DNA of 64,000 nt from Agapetus fuscipes (GCA_951799405.1 OX637357.1:186001-250000); one strand, 5' to 3'. Counted from the stretch's first letter, positions 39,301-48,156 are shown. Notes: generated by a model not told the origin, from the letters alone. Numbers and translations are program-made.

Positions 39301-41761
39301 AAAAAGATGATAAGTCCAATATTGAAAATTATAGACCTATTTGTATTCAATCAATTTTAGCCAAATTATTCGAATCATTAGTTTTGGACCAGATTTTTCC
39401 GGAAATTTCTAAATGTATTTCTACTAAGCAACATGGTTTTTTACCAGGAAGATCCACAGGGACAAATTTGGCAATTTACCAAAACTATCTAGCCAATAAT
39501 CTTGCAGCCGGGTACCAGGTGGACAGTGTTTACACCGACTTTTCAAAGGCGTTTGACAAGGTATGCCACTCAATTTTAATACAAAAACTGTCAAGGTTTG
39601 GTATAAAAAATCAACTTTTGCAGTGGCTGTCGAGTTATCTTGTCGAGCGTTCTTTGAGAGTAAAGGTGGGAGAAACCCTATCAAAGCCCTTCCCTGCTAA
39701 AAGTGGTCTTCCGCAAGGAAGTCATTTTGGCCCAATTTTGTTCCTTATCTTTATTAATGATATCACAGATGTGCTGTTTGACATTGAATTCTTACTTTTT
39801 GCCGATGACATCAAACTATACAAAGCTATAAATGAGGTGTCTGACTGTCTTTTGCTTCAGAATAATTTAAATCGAATGTCCATGTGGTGTGCACACAATA
39901 GACTGTTTATGAATGACAATAAATGCCAAGTTATAAGATTTGGTAGAAATAAAGATAAAATAGTATATAATTATTGCCTAAACAATAGTTCCCTTGAATC
40001 GGTTGAACTAATTCGAGATTTAGGCATAATCTTTGACTGCCATTTATCGTTCCGACAACATATTGCATTTATAACAAATAGGGCCACTAAGACCCTGGGT
40101 TTTGTGTGTCGCACTGTGAAAGATTTCTCGAACATATTAGCCATCAAACAGCTTTATATTTCCCTTGTACGCAGCCAACTTGAATACAACTCATACATTT
40201 GGTCTCCCGGGTACAAACTTCATTGTGATGCTATAGAGCGTATCCAAAAAAGATTTTTAAGATTTGTAAATTTTAAATTAAATATTCGTTTTGATGACTT
40301 GAACTATAGTTTTTTGTTAAATTTTTTGAATCTTGAAACTTTACAAAATCGCAGAATATTTCATGATTTATTTTTTTTGTATAAAGTTGTTAATTCATTG
40401 GTGGACAGCCCTGAATTATTGAATGTCATTAATCTACACATACCGAGTCGAACAAGAAGTCGAAATATATTCCACTGCGACGTTGCAACAAAAACATTTA
40501 TAATGCATTCTATGATATATCGGCTTCATCGACTCGGTAATGATTATCTAACCAATGATGATATAGATATTTTTGGTATGTCCATCGGAATTTATAGAAA
40601 TTCATTAAAGTCTGTTTTATCATGTAATTCTTCTTGATTTATGTTTAATTTCTCTTTTCTTACTGATCACTTATATTTTTTATACATTTATTTTTAATCT
40701 TTTTATATTCATAATATGTATCTTGTAATAATCATAATATTTATACAATTTGTAAGCAACAAACTTCTGTACTACCTCTGTTAATCTAAAAATGTAAAAG
40801 GCTTCAGCCGTTTATTATAAATAAATAAAAAAAAAAAAAAAATTATTTCTCTTCAATGCCAGGTATAAGTTCTCCACAAACGTTGAAGCCTACTGAAGAG
40901 AAAATTCCAAGATCTTTGGCAATATCACCTCCTAAGCAATTTAAGCCCACATACATTACAAAGCTAAGAAAGTTGTTATTTTCCAAGCACTCTTTCCCAT
41001 ACTTTTTTTTCTTTGACATAACAAGGTAAAACACAGCTTCTCAAGTCTTCATTGACATTTCTTTCTTTTATATTTATCTTGTGAATCTCTATCTTTTAAT
41101 ATTCCACTATCTAATCATGATATCCTTTGCTTAATGTTTTTGTTCTACTAATATTCCTTCCCAGCTTGTCTCCATCCATTCTTGGATGCGATCTTCTTCT
41201 AACTTTCTCCACACCTCCTTCATTATTCTTCCACAACCCTAGACATGGTTCGTAGTAATGTTGATCCACATTTTTCGCCATTCTTCTCTAATCCATGGCA
41301 ATCCTTTTGAGCATATCTATTAGTACATCCTGTAGAAACTTTTGACGTGGTTATCTTTGAGCGTTTGTCCCTTTGATCATCTGTTCAATTACTCGTATTT
41401 GGGATGTGCAACGCAATGGTATATTTTTTCATCCCCATATTCAAGCATTATTTTTTTTCTTTCTTCCTTTTTCACTTCAGATGCACACGTGTCACCAATC
41501 TGCTTACCCATCGATCCAAGACTCCACGACCCACAATATGAGCTCGCCGCTGGATACTTCTCTATGGAACTTAACTGCGAGAAAGGGGACACTGGATCTG
41601 AAGTGTTTGCACCCTGTGAGCTGGATGGAACCACGCGCTATGTGCAGTTCGGGGTTGCGAACTTTTGGCCCAAAAACTGTGATGACAAGACGCAACCTGT
41701 GGTGTTATATACTAGAATGGAGTGGAACATGGAATGGATTTTGGATAACATTAAACCGTAG
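33252..41761 (+). CDS. Clip-domain serine protease homologue, catalytically inactive (5 exons)
   Basis: Exons 33252-33339, 34680-34846, 35705-36059, 36431-36658 and 41481-41761 join in frame (phases 1, 0, 1, 1; 1,119 nt, 372 aa plus stop). Every junction has GT..AG. The protein has a signal peptide, one six-cysteine clip domain, a Ser/Thr/Pro/Ala/Glu-rich linker and a chymotrypsin-like domain. Relative to active proteases, His of TAAHC is Ser (TSASC), Asp is kept (DIALIRL), and GDSGG is GDTGS. It should therefore not cleave peptides. Arthropod homologues act as secreted cofactors in haemolymph cascades such as prophenoloxidase activation or Toll signalling; the role here is inferred. The protease domain is short: the segment with GWG and its disulfide partners between PICLP and GDTGS is missing. 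Introns host LINE, CR1/L2 and family A insertions. Confidence 0.85.
33491..33790 (-). mobile_element. CR1/L2-type LINE 3' fragment in intron 1
   Basis: Minus-strand coding remnant with FGDRAF-like and HLFRK-like C-terminal features, then GGCGCTCTCTTATC and a (TTA)n tail at 33491-33512. Same tail style as 11341-12440. The reading frame is broken. Confidence 0.7.
34225..34477 (+). mobile_element. Family A element in intron 1
   Basis: Starts TTTTGACTTATAGGTTGC and ends CTTATATTATAGATTATAGA. Near full length (about 250 bp) with the standard 5' start and the (GATTATA)n-type tail. Confidence 0.88.
34680..34846 (+). CDS. Exon 2: clip-domain front
   Basis: Acceptor TTCTTCAG|TC, donor TCTAAG|GTAATA. 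Encodes EECLFVDGDTGGCVTLAEC to SACRSNTRMSK, giving clip cysteines 1-4. Phase 1 in, phase 0 out. Confidence 0.85.
35705..36059 (+). CDS. Exon 3: clip cysteines 5-6, linker, start of protease domain
   Basis: Acceptor GAATTTCAG|TTT, donor CCCACTG|GTAAGT. FCCPG completes the clip domain. A long Ser/Thr/Pro/Ala/Glu-rich linker follows. DCGLYTP and the later EFPWVVHVSALF mark the linking Cys and first strands of the protease fold. No typical R-IVGG activation site is visible. Confidence 0.85.
36431..36658 (+). CDS. Exon 4: region of the lost His and retained Asp
   Basis: Acceptor AATTCCAG|GAGGAG, donor TTTGAAG|GTAAAC. Encodes TTCRGTLINDLYVLTSASC, where Ser replaces the catalytic His, and HDIALIRL, which keeps the catalytic Asp. 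Confidence 0.87.
37153..37803 (+). CDS. LINE ORF1 (RNA-binding protein), probably partly disrupted at its start
   Basis: 216 codons from ATG at 37153. The core NIILFGVPESD, VRVHRIGLRQRDKPRPIKV and LPPGIKSKKDLTLMQRN is an RRM-like ORF1 domain, followed by basic residues. No zinc knuckle. The first 30 or so residues look unlike the rest. An alternative frame starts MSDVVSECDYLYKSIVHQYY at 37169, so a frameshift near 37230 may separate the original start from the core. The stop TGA overlaps the ORF2 start as ATGA. ORF1 proteins bind LINE RNA. Confidence 0.75.
   Translation: MFQNSKCQTWCRSAIIYISPSFINIINAFKAILKNPPQPNNPAEESFEVESKPSLRNNSYKQPENILQTLTELNDRNLRAKNIILFGVPESDPDTPPKEQNLEDDNKTSKIITSVTENTNGIVRVHRIGLRQRDKPRPIKVIFKESEDVTCFLRNSRKLPPGIKSKKDLTLMQRNHLKALWSEVDARKKNGDENITVKFINGEPKIVQFNSKNSQA
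37800..40637 (+). CDS. LINE ORF2: AP endonuclease and reverse transcriptase
   Basis: 945 codons, uninterrupted. Endonuclease: KVFYQNVRSIRSK (Asn7), FTETWLDES with Glu34, GDFNLPNIEW, LDLVFSD. The final SDH motif is weak (KYHPPL). RT: GAGPDKIPPLFL, RPIHKKDDKSNIENYRPI, YTDFSKAFDKV with Asp580, SGLPQGSHFGPILF, and FADD at 667-670. C-terminal YIWSPGYKLHCDAIERIQK. Same lineage as the LINEs at 24461, 27270 and 14464, and the only one here that retains its endonuclease. ATG overlaps the ORF1 stop by one base (ATGA), suggesting termination-reinitiation. It would nick DNA and copy its RNA at the target. Confidence 0.92.
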   Translation: MKVFYQNVRSIRSKTSQIRQHIPTLSYQLVIFTETWLDESIKDSELGLDQYNVFRKDRDKFTSSKKRGGGVLIAVKNNIPATYIKVNQKNIEHIYIKLQSTTETIIIGCVYIPPSSSIDIYKNICSELEALQKKYPRATFVIFGDFNLPNIEWSMDEDKPSAILENNNSANELLETVNFMNLKQHNFVFNSNDKLLDLVFSDRKKIIVERSSDAFLNVDKYHPPLDIEILSSLNCKKNRSVFSHNFKNGDYTNANSYLFNQNWDFLQNNNVELMVTRFYEIVNETINLYIPYNEYKTTTYPSWFTADLIKTISEKKIAHRRFKITGETDDYLKFSALRNDCKVQSKKCYLNFIQNIQDTTVDTKSLWRFKRKLSNDNQECPNKMFLNKMMADNHNDIANLFARFFSEVYVEDSNLINDTPLKEDSTPLNLTECSLSYNTVLNKISNLDVRKGAGPDKIPPLFLINCASALASPLTTIFNKSLSQGHYPNVWKNGHIRPIHKKDDKSNIENYRPICIQSILAKLFESLVLDQIFPEISKCISTKQHGFLPGRSTGTNLAIYQNYLANNLAAGYQVDSVYTDFSKAFDKVCHSILIQKLSRFGIKNQLLQWLSSYLVERSLRVKVGETLSKPFPAKSGLPQGSHFGPILFLIFINDITDVLFDIEFLLFADDIKLYKAINEVSDCLLLQNNLNRMSMWCAHNRLFMNDNKCQVIRFGRNKDKIVYNYCLNNSSLESVELIRDLGIIFDCHLSFRQHIAFITNRATKTLGFVCRTVKDFSNILAIKQLYISLVRSQLEYNSYIWSPGYKLHCDAIERIQKRFLRFVNFKLNIRFDDLNYSFLLNFLNLETLQNRRIFHDLFFLYKVVNSLVDSPELLNVINLHIPSRTRSRNIFHCDVATKTFIMHSMIYRLHRLGNDYLTNDDIDIFGMSIGIYRNSLKSVLSCNSS
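41160..41345 (-). mobile_element. Decayed LINE C-terminal fragment (RTE-like)
   Basis: The minus strand reads DREEWRKMWINITTNHV and VWRKLEEDRIQEWMETSWE with stops between, in the style of RTE-type C-termini. Located in intron 4. Confidence 0.45.
41481..41761 (+). CDS. Exon 5: region of the lost Ser and C-terminus
   Basis: Acceptor TTCACTTCAG|AT. Encodes AHVSPICLPIDPRLHDPQYE, then CEKGDTGSEVFAPCE (Thr for the catalytic Ser, GG lost), FGVANFW, VLYTRMEWNMEWI and stop TAG at 41759-41761. About 60 residues usual between ICLP and the GDSGG motif are missing. Confidence 0.87.
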
Positions 41762-41809
41762 ATGACATTGACATTCTTTTTACTCAAAATTCTTCAACCT
41801 GCTTTGAAA

Positions 41810-41935
41810 CGTCACGTATTGTGAATGGATTGAAAGAGGTCTGCAAGGATAGGAAGAGATTTAGTCAACTCTGCAGATGCTCTGGCCAGGAGGAATGGCG
41901 ACAGTGTTACAATTGTTTCCATCTATAATCATGTT
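41810..41935 (+). mobile_element. RTE-like LINE C-terminal scrap
   Basis: GAATGGATTGAAAGAGGTCT, CAACTCTGCAGATGCTCTGG and GAATGGCGACAGTGTTACA match the coding end at 44980-45060. Just downstream of the protease homologue gene; no open frame. Confidence 0.6.
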
Positions 41936-42146
41936 GATTTTTGCTTTAAATGCCGAAGCTCGATAAAGGGATCTGGTGCTCTTGTTAACTCTAGGCGTAG
42001 GTTCTGCAGTCTCGATGCCCTTCCGCGTCCTTGAGTTATTCTCTTCTAAACCTTTCTTTGGATAAAATGGTTACATATTTGGATAATTCCTTATTTTTTC
42101 TGTATTCCTGAGAAATGAGTTCCATAACGTAAATTGGTGAGGCTGG

Positions 42147-42370
42147 TCAGCTAGAGTTATGAGGCTGACCAACTATAGTGTAAAAAATGGTTCACTATGC
42201 CAGTATCACCCCTGTTTCAGGGAAGGTTGGCATGATTTGCAGAGTTAACGTTCATTTGAGGTTTTAGTGTTGGTTTGTAAGTACACGTGCACCATACACA
42301 CTATGTATGCTGCAAGCGCGAATCCAGACGTGTTTGCTTGTGTGCATGCATTGCATATGGATCTTAAATT
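42147..42370 (+). mobile_element. Family A element
   Basis: TATGAGGCTGACCAACTATA, TGTTTCAGGGAAGGTTGGCA and GCAAGCGCGAATCCAGACGT are recognisable. The 5' end and tail are altered. Confidence 0.75.
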
Positions 42371-43023
42371 TGTATTTTTTATTTTCCATGAAATTTGTTT
42401 GTCATTGGTTTTTATTGCAAGTCACTGAGCATAAATAATAAATAATGGAGAAATTGAAACTATGTGTTTGTGTGTGTTTTTTTTTAATAAATACAATGGA
42501 CTTTCACAGTGTGAACCACCAAACCGTAACAAATATAATGAATCTTAAATGTGTACATGTCTTCACACCTTTAGATTATTACAAACCGTTGTCATTCAAC
42601 GGGCACCCACTACCTATCTAATAATGTTCCGGATTGTTTCTCCTCACTTTTATTATTAATTTAGATCGCATAATACTTTATCGTCAATAAGTAAAACGCA
42701 GGTATTCCCATATTCCTGCGCCGCCTCCGACATTCCTTCTTCCATTATAGTCACTTCCCTTTCACGCCTAAGGCAGCCACTGAGCTCCCTTAATTGGTTC
42801 CAATCTAGGGAATAGCCAGGTGCGCATATCGTTTAGTATGACGCTGTGTAAAAATATGGAGCTTACACAAATTACATAACCAAAAAAGCTGTGGCGTCAC
42901 ACTTATGGTTTGCTGCGGGAGAGGTACGAGTGTTTTGCTGGGTACTGAAGTATCGACGCGTGACAGTATTATTTTTTGTAAGAACATGCAGCTACTGTGG
43001 AATCCATGAATTGTTAGTCACAC
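42371..43023. other. Unassigned sequence
   Basis: No gene. ATGGACTTTCACAGTGTGAA near 42500 is the reverse of a segment in the foldback insertion at 58085-58350. Confidence 0.45.
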
Positions 43024-43215
43024 GTTCTAATCCAATCTCATCTAAGTTGCAAAGATATGTAAGATTGGGGATTCACAATATATGCATTCTCACAAGCAGT
43101 CACGCATGTGAACCCACAACTTAAAAACCCAAATGTCAACTGAACATACACCCTGTAACTCTTGCCGACCTTCTCTGAAACGGGAGTGACATTGGCAAAG
43201 TGAGCCGTTATTTTT
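43024..43215 (-). mobile_element. Family A element
   Basis: Reverse copy beginning with the tail (TCTAATCCAATCTCATCTAA), then GTTGCAAAGATATGTAAG, and ending at GAGTGACATTGGCAAAGTGA. Confidence 0.78.
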
Positions 43216-43324
43216 TTTTAAAGCAACAACCTGCCGGGCCACGAATCTAGGTTGGAGTATTCTTGCTCCTTAATTGGAAAAGCGGTAGATTGAGTGCGTT
43301 TTTATTTACTGTATGTAGAAACTT

Positions 43325-43470
43325 ACAGGGTGTACCTTTATGAGAGGCTTCAGTTTTAATTTGTAAGTGCAGTGCACATGCAGCATTTGTAAGAGCAAAC
43401 TTACACATGTCTGCATTTAATATTATGAATCTTTAATAAGAATATATCTTTGTAACCTAGATCATATAAT
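43325..43470 (+). mobile_element. Family A element, 3' half
   Basis: GTGTACCTTTATGAGAGGCT, GCATTTGTAAGAGCAAAC, TATATCTTTGTAACCTAGAT. The first half is missing. Confidence 0.6.
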
Positions 43471-43556
43471 TTTAAATGAAGTGGGTGTGAGGGTTGTATT
43501 TTTGTTTTTTTTTTAATTATAAACGGAGACTTCTCTGATACCTACTCAATGTCGTC

Positions 43557-43865
43557 CGGTCGATAGCTCAATTGGTAGAGTGCTTGCATTCTATTCCGTG
43601 AGCTCGGGTTCGAATCCCGCCGAGGGTTTCAGAAATGATTTCCCGTTTCGGTGTTTATTTCAAACCCCAAAATAAAATACTGGCAAGGCTTACTCAGCCT
43701 TCACAAGAAAGTACCAGCCCTCTCGAGAGCTGGGAAACCCCCGCTTCAACTGAAATGGTTGGCGTGAGGCCGACTCCCTTACCTGTTAAAATAAATGCGT
43801 TCAACTCGCCACATGCGACCCTTTCGGAGATAACGCGGCAAGAAGTTACACTTTATGTGTAGCTT
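43557..43865 (+). mobile_element. tRNA SINE, full C unit
   Basis: The head GGTCGATAGCTCAATTGGTA with B box GGGTTCGAATCCC closely resembles a tRNA 5' two-thirds. The body GAAATGATTTCCCGTTTCGG, TGAAATGGTTGGCGTGAGGC and end GTTACACTTTATGTGTAGC make this the best plus-strand reference copy of C. Confidence 0.88.
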
Positions 43866-44390
43866 ATTTGCATTTTTTGCGTTTTAGCCAATGGAAATCG
43901 TTTTATCAGTATCTTGCGATATAAATTTTAAAACGCCTATTTGCCTAGATTGAAAGCAATTTAGGATTGTGAGTGTGTCGCCTGGGGATGCTTTATTGGA
44001 GTTGATTCTTCAGGTCAACGCTAAAATATAAATTAAGTGGGCTGTCTCCAAACTGCGGCCAGGCAGGTCATAAATACCAGCCGATAATGGGGCAGCCATT
44101 TCTACAGTGGGTGGATGCCTTCTATTAATAATCGGCCCAGCTATGATGGGAATGTGAGGGGTTCCGCAGGCAGGACATGTTGAGAACAAAGGAAAATGAC
44201 GAAAACTTATTACGAGGTGAGTGGCCATTTTAATATTAATTACTGAGCGCCTTTTCACACAGTACGGTACTGGAACGGAAGTCGCGTAGTGTATGGAGAT
44301 GTATGGCCGCTTTCAAACGCTCCGGCGATCCCATGATTTTCGTGGCCAAATTGTAAATTGTATTTTTTTGTGTATTTTAAGAAGCATGAC
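43866..44390. other. Unassigned sequence
   Basis: Nothing recognised on either strand. Confidence 0.5.
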
Positions 44391-45088
44391 AGGAAAAACT
44401 CTAAGGGATAGAGTTAGGAATGAATGGGTAAAAAAAGAATGTAATTTAAAAGAGGATGTGTTATTCCTTGACTGATAGGTTGGTATGCGGCTGACAACCC
44501 ATACTGTAAAAAATGGTTCACTTTGCCGATGTCACTCCTGCTTCAGGGAAGATCGGCAAGAGTTGCACGGCTTATGTTCATTTGAGATTAGGTTTTTTAT
44601 ATTGTAGATCCACATGCGGCATGTGTAAGCGCGAAATTATGCATGTCTGCTTGTGGGAATGCATTTAATATGAATCTCAAATGATACATATCTTTGCAGC
44701 TTAGATTTAGAGTTAGATTTAGATGTGAAAGTTATGTACAAAATATGTGATGAGATGGTTTGGGCATGTGGAAAGAATGAATGATGATAGACCGACAAAG
44801 CATATATATAATTTCTTTCTTGTAATCTCTATTCTTGTATATACAAAGAAAGTGTGAAAGGAAAAGAGTGAAGGGACGACCGAGAAAAGTATGGAGTGAT
44901 CAAATTGAGGAGATAATGCAAGAATGGGATGTACAAAAAGAGCGTAAAAGAAGAAAATGCATGAAAAAGGTGATAGATGTGAATGAATTGAAAGAGGTAG
45001 GTATGTCAGGATAGGAAAAAATGGAGGCAACTCTGCAGAGGCTCTGGCCACCCCTATCAGAATGGCGACAGAGTTACAGTTACAGTGT
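44391..45088 (+). mobile_element. Degraded RTE-like LINE 3' coding region, split by family A
   Basis: GKTLRDRVRNEWVKKEC (44391-44455) and, after the family A insertion, VKVMY.., MRWFGHVERM-like sequence, GRPRKVWSDQIEEI and ELKEV..DRKKWRQLCRG. Frames shift several times. It matches the LINE at 20151 in order but belongs to a separate subfamily whose coding end reads GHPYQNGDRVTVT. Confidence 0.75.
44462..44731 (+). mobile_element. Family A element nested in a LINE coding fragment
   Basis: Begins ATTCCTTGACTGATAGG and ends in a (TTAGAT)n-like tail. GATGTG flanks it on both sides (near 44456 and 44726), and the LINE coding text resumes after it (..EDV / VKV..). Direct evidence that family A moves as a discrete unit with a fixed 5' end. 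Confidence 0.85.
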
Positions 45089-45345
45089 GTATGTTCCTAG
45101 ATTTATGGGTTGGTATGCGGCTGACCACCTATGCTGTAGAAAATGGTTCACTTTGCCAATGTCACCCCTGTATCAGGGAAGGTCGGCAGGAGTAGCTGGG
45201 TGTATGTTCATTTGAGATTCGGGTTTTTATATTGTAGGTTCACATGCGGCATGTTTAAGCGCGAACTTATACGTGTCTGCTTGTGAAAATGCATATAATG
45301 CGAATCTTTAATGTTACATCTATTTGCAACTTAGATTAGATTAGA
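45089..45345 (+). mobile_element. Family A element
   Basis: TTCCTAGATTTATGGGTTGG to CTTAGATTAGATTAGA. Nearly full length. It follows the LINE coding end directly. Confidence 0.85.
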
Positions 45346-45369
45346 CCGCAGAAGGTGGTTAGGTTAACT

Positions 45370-45440
45370 GATTTGGTCGTAGCGCAGCTGTTAACGCTTC
45401 CGTCTTGTGATCGGAAGTGCAGGGTTGTATTTTAACTGGA
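45370..45440 (+). other. tRNA-like sequence
   Basis: GGTCGTAGCGCAGCTGTTAA, TTCCGTCTTGTGATCGGAAG (a convincing anticodon stem-loop) and CTGGAATCCC. The T-arm is interrupted, so it is probably a pseudogene or SINE head. Confidence 0.45.
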
Positions 45441-45477
45441 ATCCCGATCGTCTGACATTATATTATACTTACATTGA

Positions 45478-45560
45478 AATTCTCACTTGAAGATACTCAC
45501 GAAAGAAGCATGTAAGGACAGAAAGAAATGGCGTTGATCTGTATGCTGGCGGCTGGTGCT
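45478..45560 (+). mobile_element. RTE-like LINE C-terminal scrap
   Basis: GAAAGAAGCATGTAAGGACA and GAAAGAAATGGCGTTGATCT correspond to KEACKDRKKWR, the LINE C-terminus. Confidence 0.55.
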
Positions 45561-45679
45561 AGGGTTTCTCAAGTTTTCCAAATTTTGGAAAAATTTTAGA
45601 TTGGAATCTTGTATTTGTATTTGATTTTAATGTTTATCCATTTGTTTATGTTTATGTCTAAAATGTTTTTTTTTTTTTT

Positions 45680-45760
45680 TTTAAGAAATCCTGTGCGGGA
45701 GACTCCCTAGATTCTAGAGACTCTAGGGGTCTATGGCACTTGTTGTAGTGCCGCAGAGGT
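45680..45760 (-). mobile_element. Jockey-like LINE tail fragment (family B)
   Basis: GAAATCCTGTGCGGGAGACT, TCTATGGCACTTGTTGTAG and TGCCGCAGAGGTG are the reverse of 10393-10535 and 62178-62320. Confidence 0.7.
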
Positions 45761-45993
45761 GTACGAGCTTGGTCGTCGCTACAAAGCACCAATACTCAAG
45801 CAAGACCCAGTTGTTGTAAGGCTGGATGGACCTTTGGTGACCGGTCATTGGTAAAGGTTTATGAATTTTTCAACCCAGCGAAGAGCAAATTTGAAAGTAT
45901 AAATGGTATATTGTTTGTGCTCCGCCAGGATTCGAACCCTCAACCTTCCCATTCAGAGTCCGCAGTGTTACCGCTGAGCTACGGACCGGTCAA
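45761..45993 (-). mobile_element. tRNA SINE, D unit
   Basis: The head at the right end on the minus strand reads GGTCCGTAGCTCAGCGGTAA with B box GGTTCGAATCC. The body includes CCTTACAACAACTGGGTCTT. C unit absent. Confidence 0.82.
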
Positions 45994-46021
45994 GGTATTT
46001 GTATGTATTTGTTGTGTATAT

Positions 46022-46262
46022 TCGTTGACTTATAAGTTGGTAAGTGGCTGACCACCCACGCTGTAACTTACTGGTTAACTTTGCCAATGTCACTCCTGTT
46101 TGAAGGTTGGCAGGAGTTGCAGGGTGTTTATCCATTAGAAATTTGGTTTTTATGTTGTAGGTTCATATGCGGCATGCTCAAGCGCGAACTTGTACGTGTC
46201 TGCTTGTGAGAATGCATGTAATGTGAATCCCCAATGTTACATATCTGTGCAACTTAGATTAG
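46022..46262 (+). mobile_element. Family A element
   Basis: Starts TTCGTTGACTTATAAGTTGG, has the full-length arrangement, and ends at GCAACTTAGATTAGA. Confidence 0.83.
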
Positions 46263-46302
46263 ACGTTAAAATGAATGTAGAAGTTAGGATACAGTTCATA
46301 GT

Positions 46303-46685
46303 TTGGTCGATAGCTCAGAAATATTTGCCTGTTTCTGTGCATTTCAATTCCAAATCAAATACCGACAAGGCATACTCGTAGTCCAGTCGATAGCTCAGTT
46401 GGTAGAGTGCTTGCATTCCATGCCGACAGCTCGGATTTGAATCTCACCGAGGGTGTCAGAAATGATTACGCGTTTCGATGTTTAATTCAAACACAAAATT
46501 AAAAATGCCGGCAAGGTTTACTCAGCGTTCGCAAGAAATGACAACCCCTCACTTAAACTGAAGGATGTGGCGTAAGACTACCCCCCTTACCAGTAAAAGC
46601 AAACAGGTTCCACTCGCCACATGTAAAACCTTCGTGGATAGCGCAACAAGAAGTTTCACTATGTGTGTAGCTTGGTTGCGTTTTA
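46303..46685 (+). mobile_element. Dimeric tRNA SINE (C' unit then C unit)
   Basis: A first head (TTTGGTCGATAGCTCAGA) with a short body (GCATTTCAATTCCAAATC, ACCGACAAGGCATACTCGTA) runs into a second head (CAGTCGATAGCTCAGTTGGT) and a full C body. The same C'-C order occurs reversed at 60955-61345. Confidence 0.75.
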
Positions 46686-46849
46686 TTCGTGTCTTTAGTA
46701 TATGATTGGAACAAGCTCCCCTCCTGACGCCCCCCCCCCCCCCTAATACTTGTGCAAGTATTTGTGAGCGCCGAGGCTGAAGTTGCGGCAGTAAATTAAA
46801 AACTTCCAGCGATGCATCGGGAACTCTCAGATATTCCTTGTCTATATGT

Positions 46850-47137
46850 ATAATCTAAGTTGCAAAAATATATAAATCTTAAGGGGTTATGCTCATTTGA
46901 GATTGGGTTTTCATATTTTAAGTCCACATGCGACATGTGTGAGCGCGTACTAATGAGAGTGCGTGTAATATGATTCTTAAATGTAATGTATCTTTGCAAC
47001 TTAGATTAAATATAGATAATTTTAGGAGGTTTCATATTTAATGCTTATTTACAGTAACGTGTTAGTTGACGAGCATACATGCTGCATGTGTACTTACAAA
47101 ATAAAACCCAACGCACAAATGAACATACTATTATGGT
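46850..47137 (+). mobile_element. Family A fragments in both orientations
   Basis: A short reverse tail (46850-46875), a sense 3' half (TTATGCTCATTTGAGATTGG to GCAACTTAGATTAAA, ending near 47010), and a reverse scrap (near 47080-47130). Confidence 0.6.
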
Positions 47138-47352
47138 GTCTGTTCTCTCCTCTCGTCACAAAGGCAACTCGTAGAACGGCTCACATCCAACCATTTGCAG
47201 TCGATATCAAAACTATGAGAACTTGGCGCTTTCACGACTCATTCCTTTGCCAAACTGCCCGCTTATGGAATGAGTTACCGGTATCTGTGTTCCCACCCCA
47301 ATTTAACCTTGCCCTATTAAAAACCAATATATATGTCACCACTTTCTTTTAG
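47138..47352 (+). pseudogene. C-terminal fragment of a Jockey-like LINE ORF2
   Basis: The open frame ends with SPLVTKATRRTAHIQPFAVD, HDSFLCQTARLWNELPVSVF, PPQFNLALLKTNIY. This trait (F..RTARLWN.LP..VF....NL..FK..V) is the usual C-terminus of many insect LINE ORF2 proteins. RT proper is missing. Residues upstream of 47138 in the same open frame come from family A sequence, not from the LINE. Confidence 0.75.
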
Positions 47353-47520
47353 TGTCTCAAAACAAAAACAAATCACTACACAACACAACACTAGACAGCT
47401 AACAGCCCTGCTACAAAGGAACAAGACATCAACCACCACATCACCAACACCTCTGCGGCACTACAAACAAGTGCATAGATCCCTATAGTCTGAAATCTAG
47501 AAAGTCTTCGGCACAGGATT
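47138..47520 (+). mobile_element. Jockey-like LINE 3' end (family B reference copy)
   Basis: Coding remnant 47138-47352, then a 3' UTR that matches 10393-10535 and 62178-62320. It ties the family B tail repeat to a LINE. Confidence 0.78.
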
Positions 47521-47749
47521 CTATAAATTTAATGAGCATAAACGCTGCAACTTTTGCCATAAAAGTTGCTACAGACTGCTTTAAAATAAAAACAATAATA
47601 AAAACAAAATTGAAATGTAGTTTTATTAAAATAAAAAATAAAATAATGTCATTGGACATTACATACATACATACATGTACTGCTGAAGTGTTTTTAAAAT
47701 AAAAACTAAAATATCATGTCCTCATCAACAGCTCCTACCAAAAAGGTCT

Positions 47750-47914
47750 GTACCCTTGGTACGAGTTTTTTCACAATACTCGAAGTATTGAGTATTCGAG
47801 AAAGAAAAAAAAAAATCGAAACTTGTTTCGCCAGAGGTGCTTTTCAAGTTCACATACATTTTTCTCGAATACTCAATACTTCGAGTATTGTGACAAAACT
47901 CGTACTACGGGTAC
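47750..47914. repeat. Family G MITE with 54-bp terminal inverted repeats
   Basis: Arms 47750-47803 and 47861-47914 are near-perfect inverted repeats starting GTACCC and containing TACGAGTTTT and ATACTCGAAGTATTGAGTAT. Internal spacer 57 bp. It shares the GTACCC..TACGAGTT ends with 50109 and 56358. Confidence 0.85.
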
Positions 47915-48040
47915 TGGTGGCTGCTTCAAAAGGGGCATTAATAGCGCAGTGGTCAAAGCGACAACAGAATTAAAACGTAAGTAGGAAGCAGTGCAACTTA
48001 TGGTTAGGCCTGTATGATTATAGGAGGTGTTGATCACAAA

Positions 48041-48156
48041 CGGTGTTATTCACACACAGCAAATCCATGGCTTTCACATACGAGTAACATGAATTTTCCA
48101 TACAAAAAATCGATGATCAATGGATCAGCGGTAGATCAAACGCTTTGTGAATAGCT
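48041..48156. repeat. Family F MITE
   Basis: GGTGTTATTCACACACAGCA at one end and CGCTTTGTGAATAGCTC at the other, inverted. ATGATCAATGGATC lies between. Confidence 0.6.

Larger units (their letters stand above)
37150..40843 (+). mobile_element. CR1/Jockey-group LINE with ORF1 and ORF2 in intron 4
   Basis: Inserted in sense orientation into the 4.8-kb last intron. It ends TAAAAGGCTTCAGCCGTTTA and then ATAAATAAA plus a poly-A run (to about 40843). The upstream edge is approximate, near 37150-37170. The nearly intact coding capacity suggests a young insertion. Confidence 0.88.

Noticed and set aside
43557..43630. Functional tRNA gene
   Set aside because: A and B boxes are good, but the sequence continues into a repeated SINE body, has no matched 3' acceptor strand and recurs many times.
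44719..45051. 110-codon minus-strand ORF rich in Phe/Leu/Ser
   Set aside because: Antisense of a degraded LINE coding region, whose purine-rich sense strand gives such compositions.
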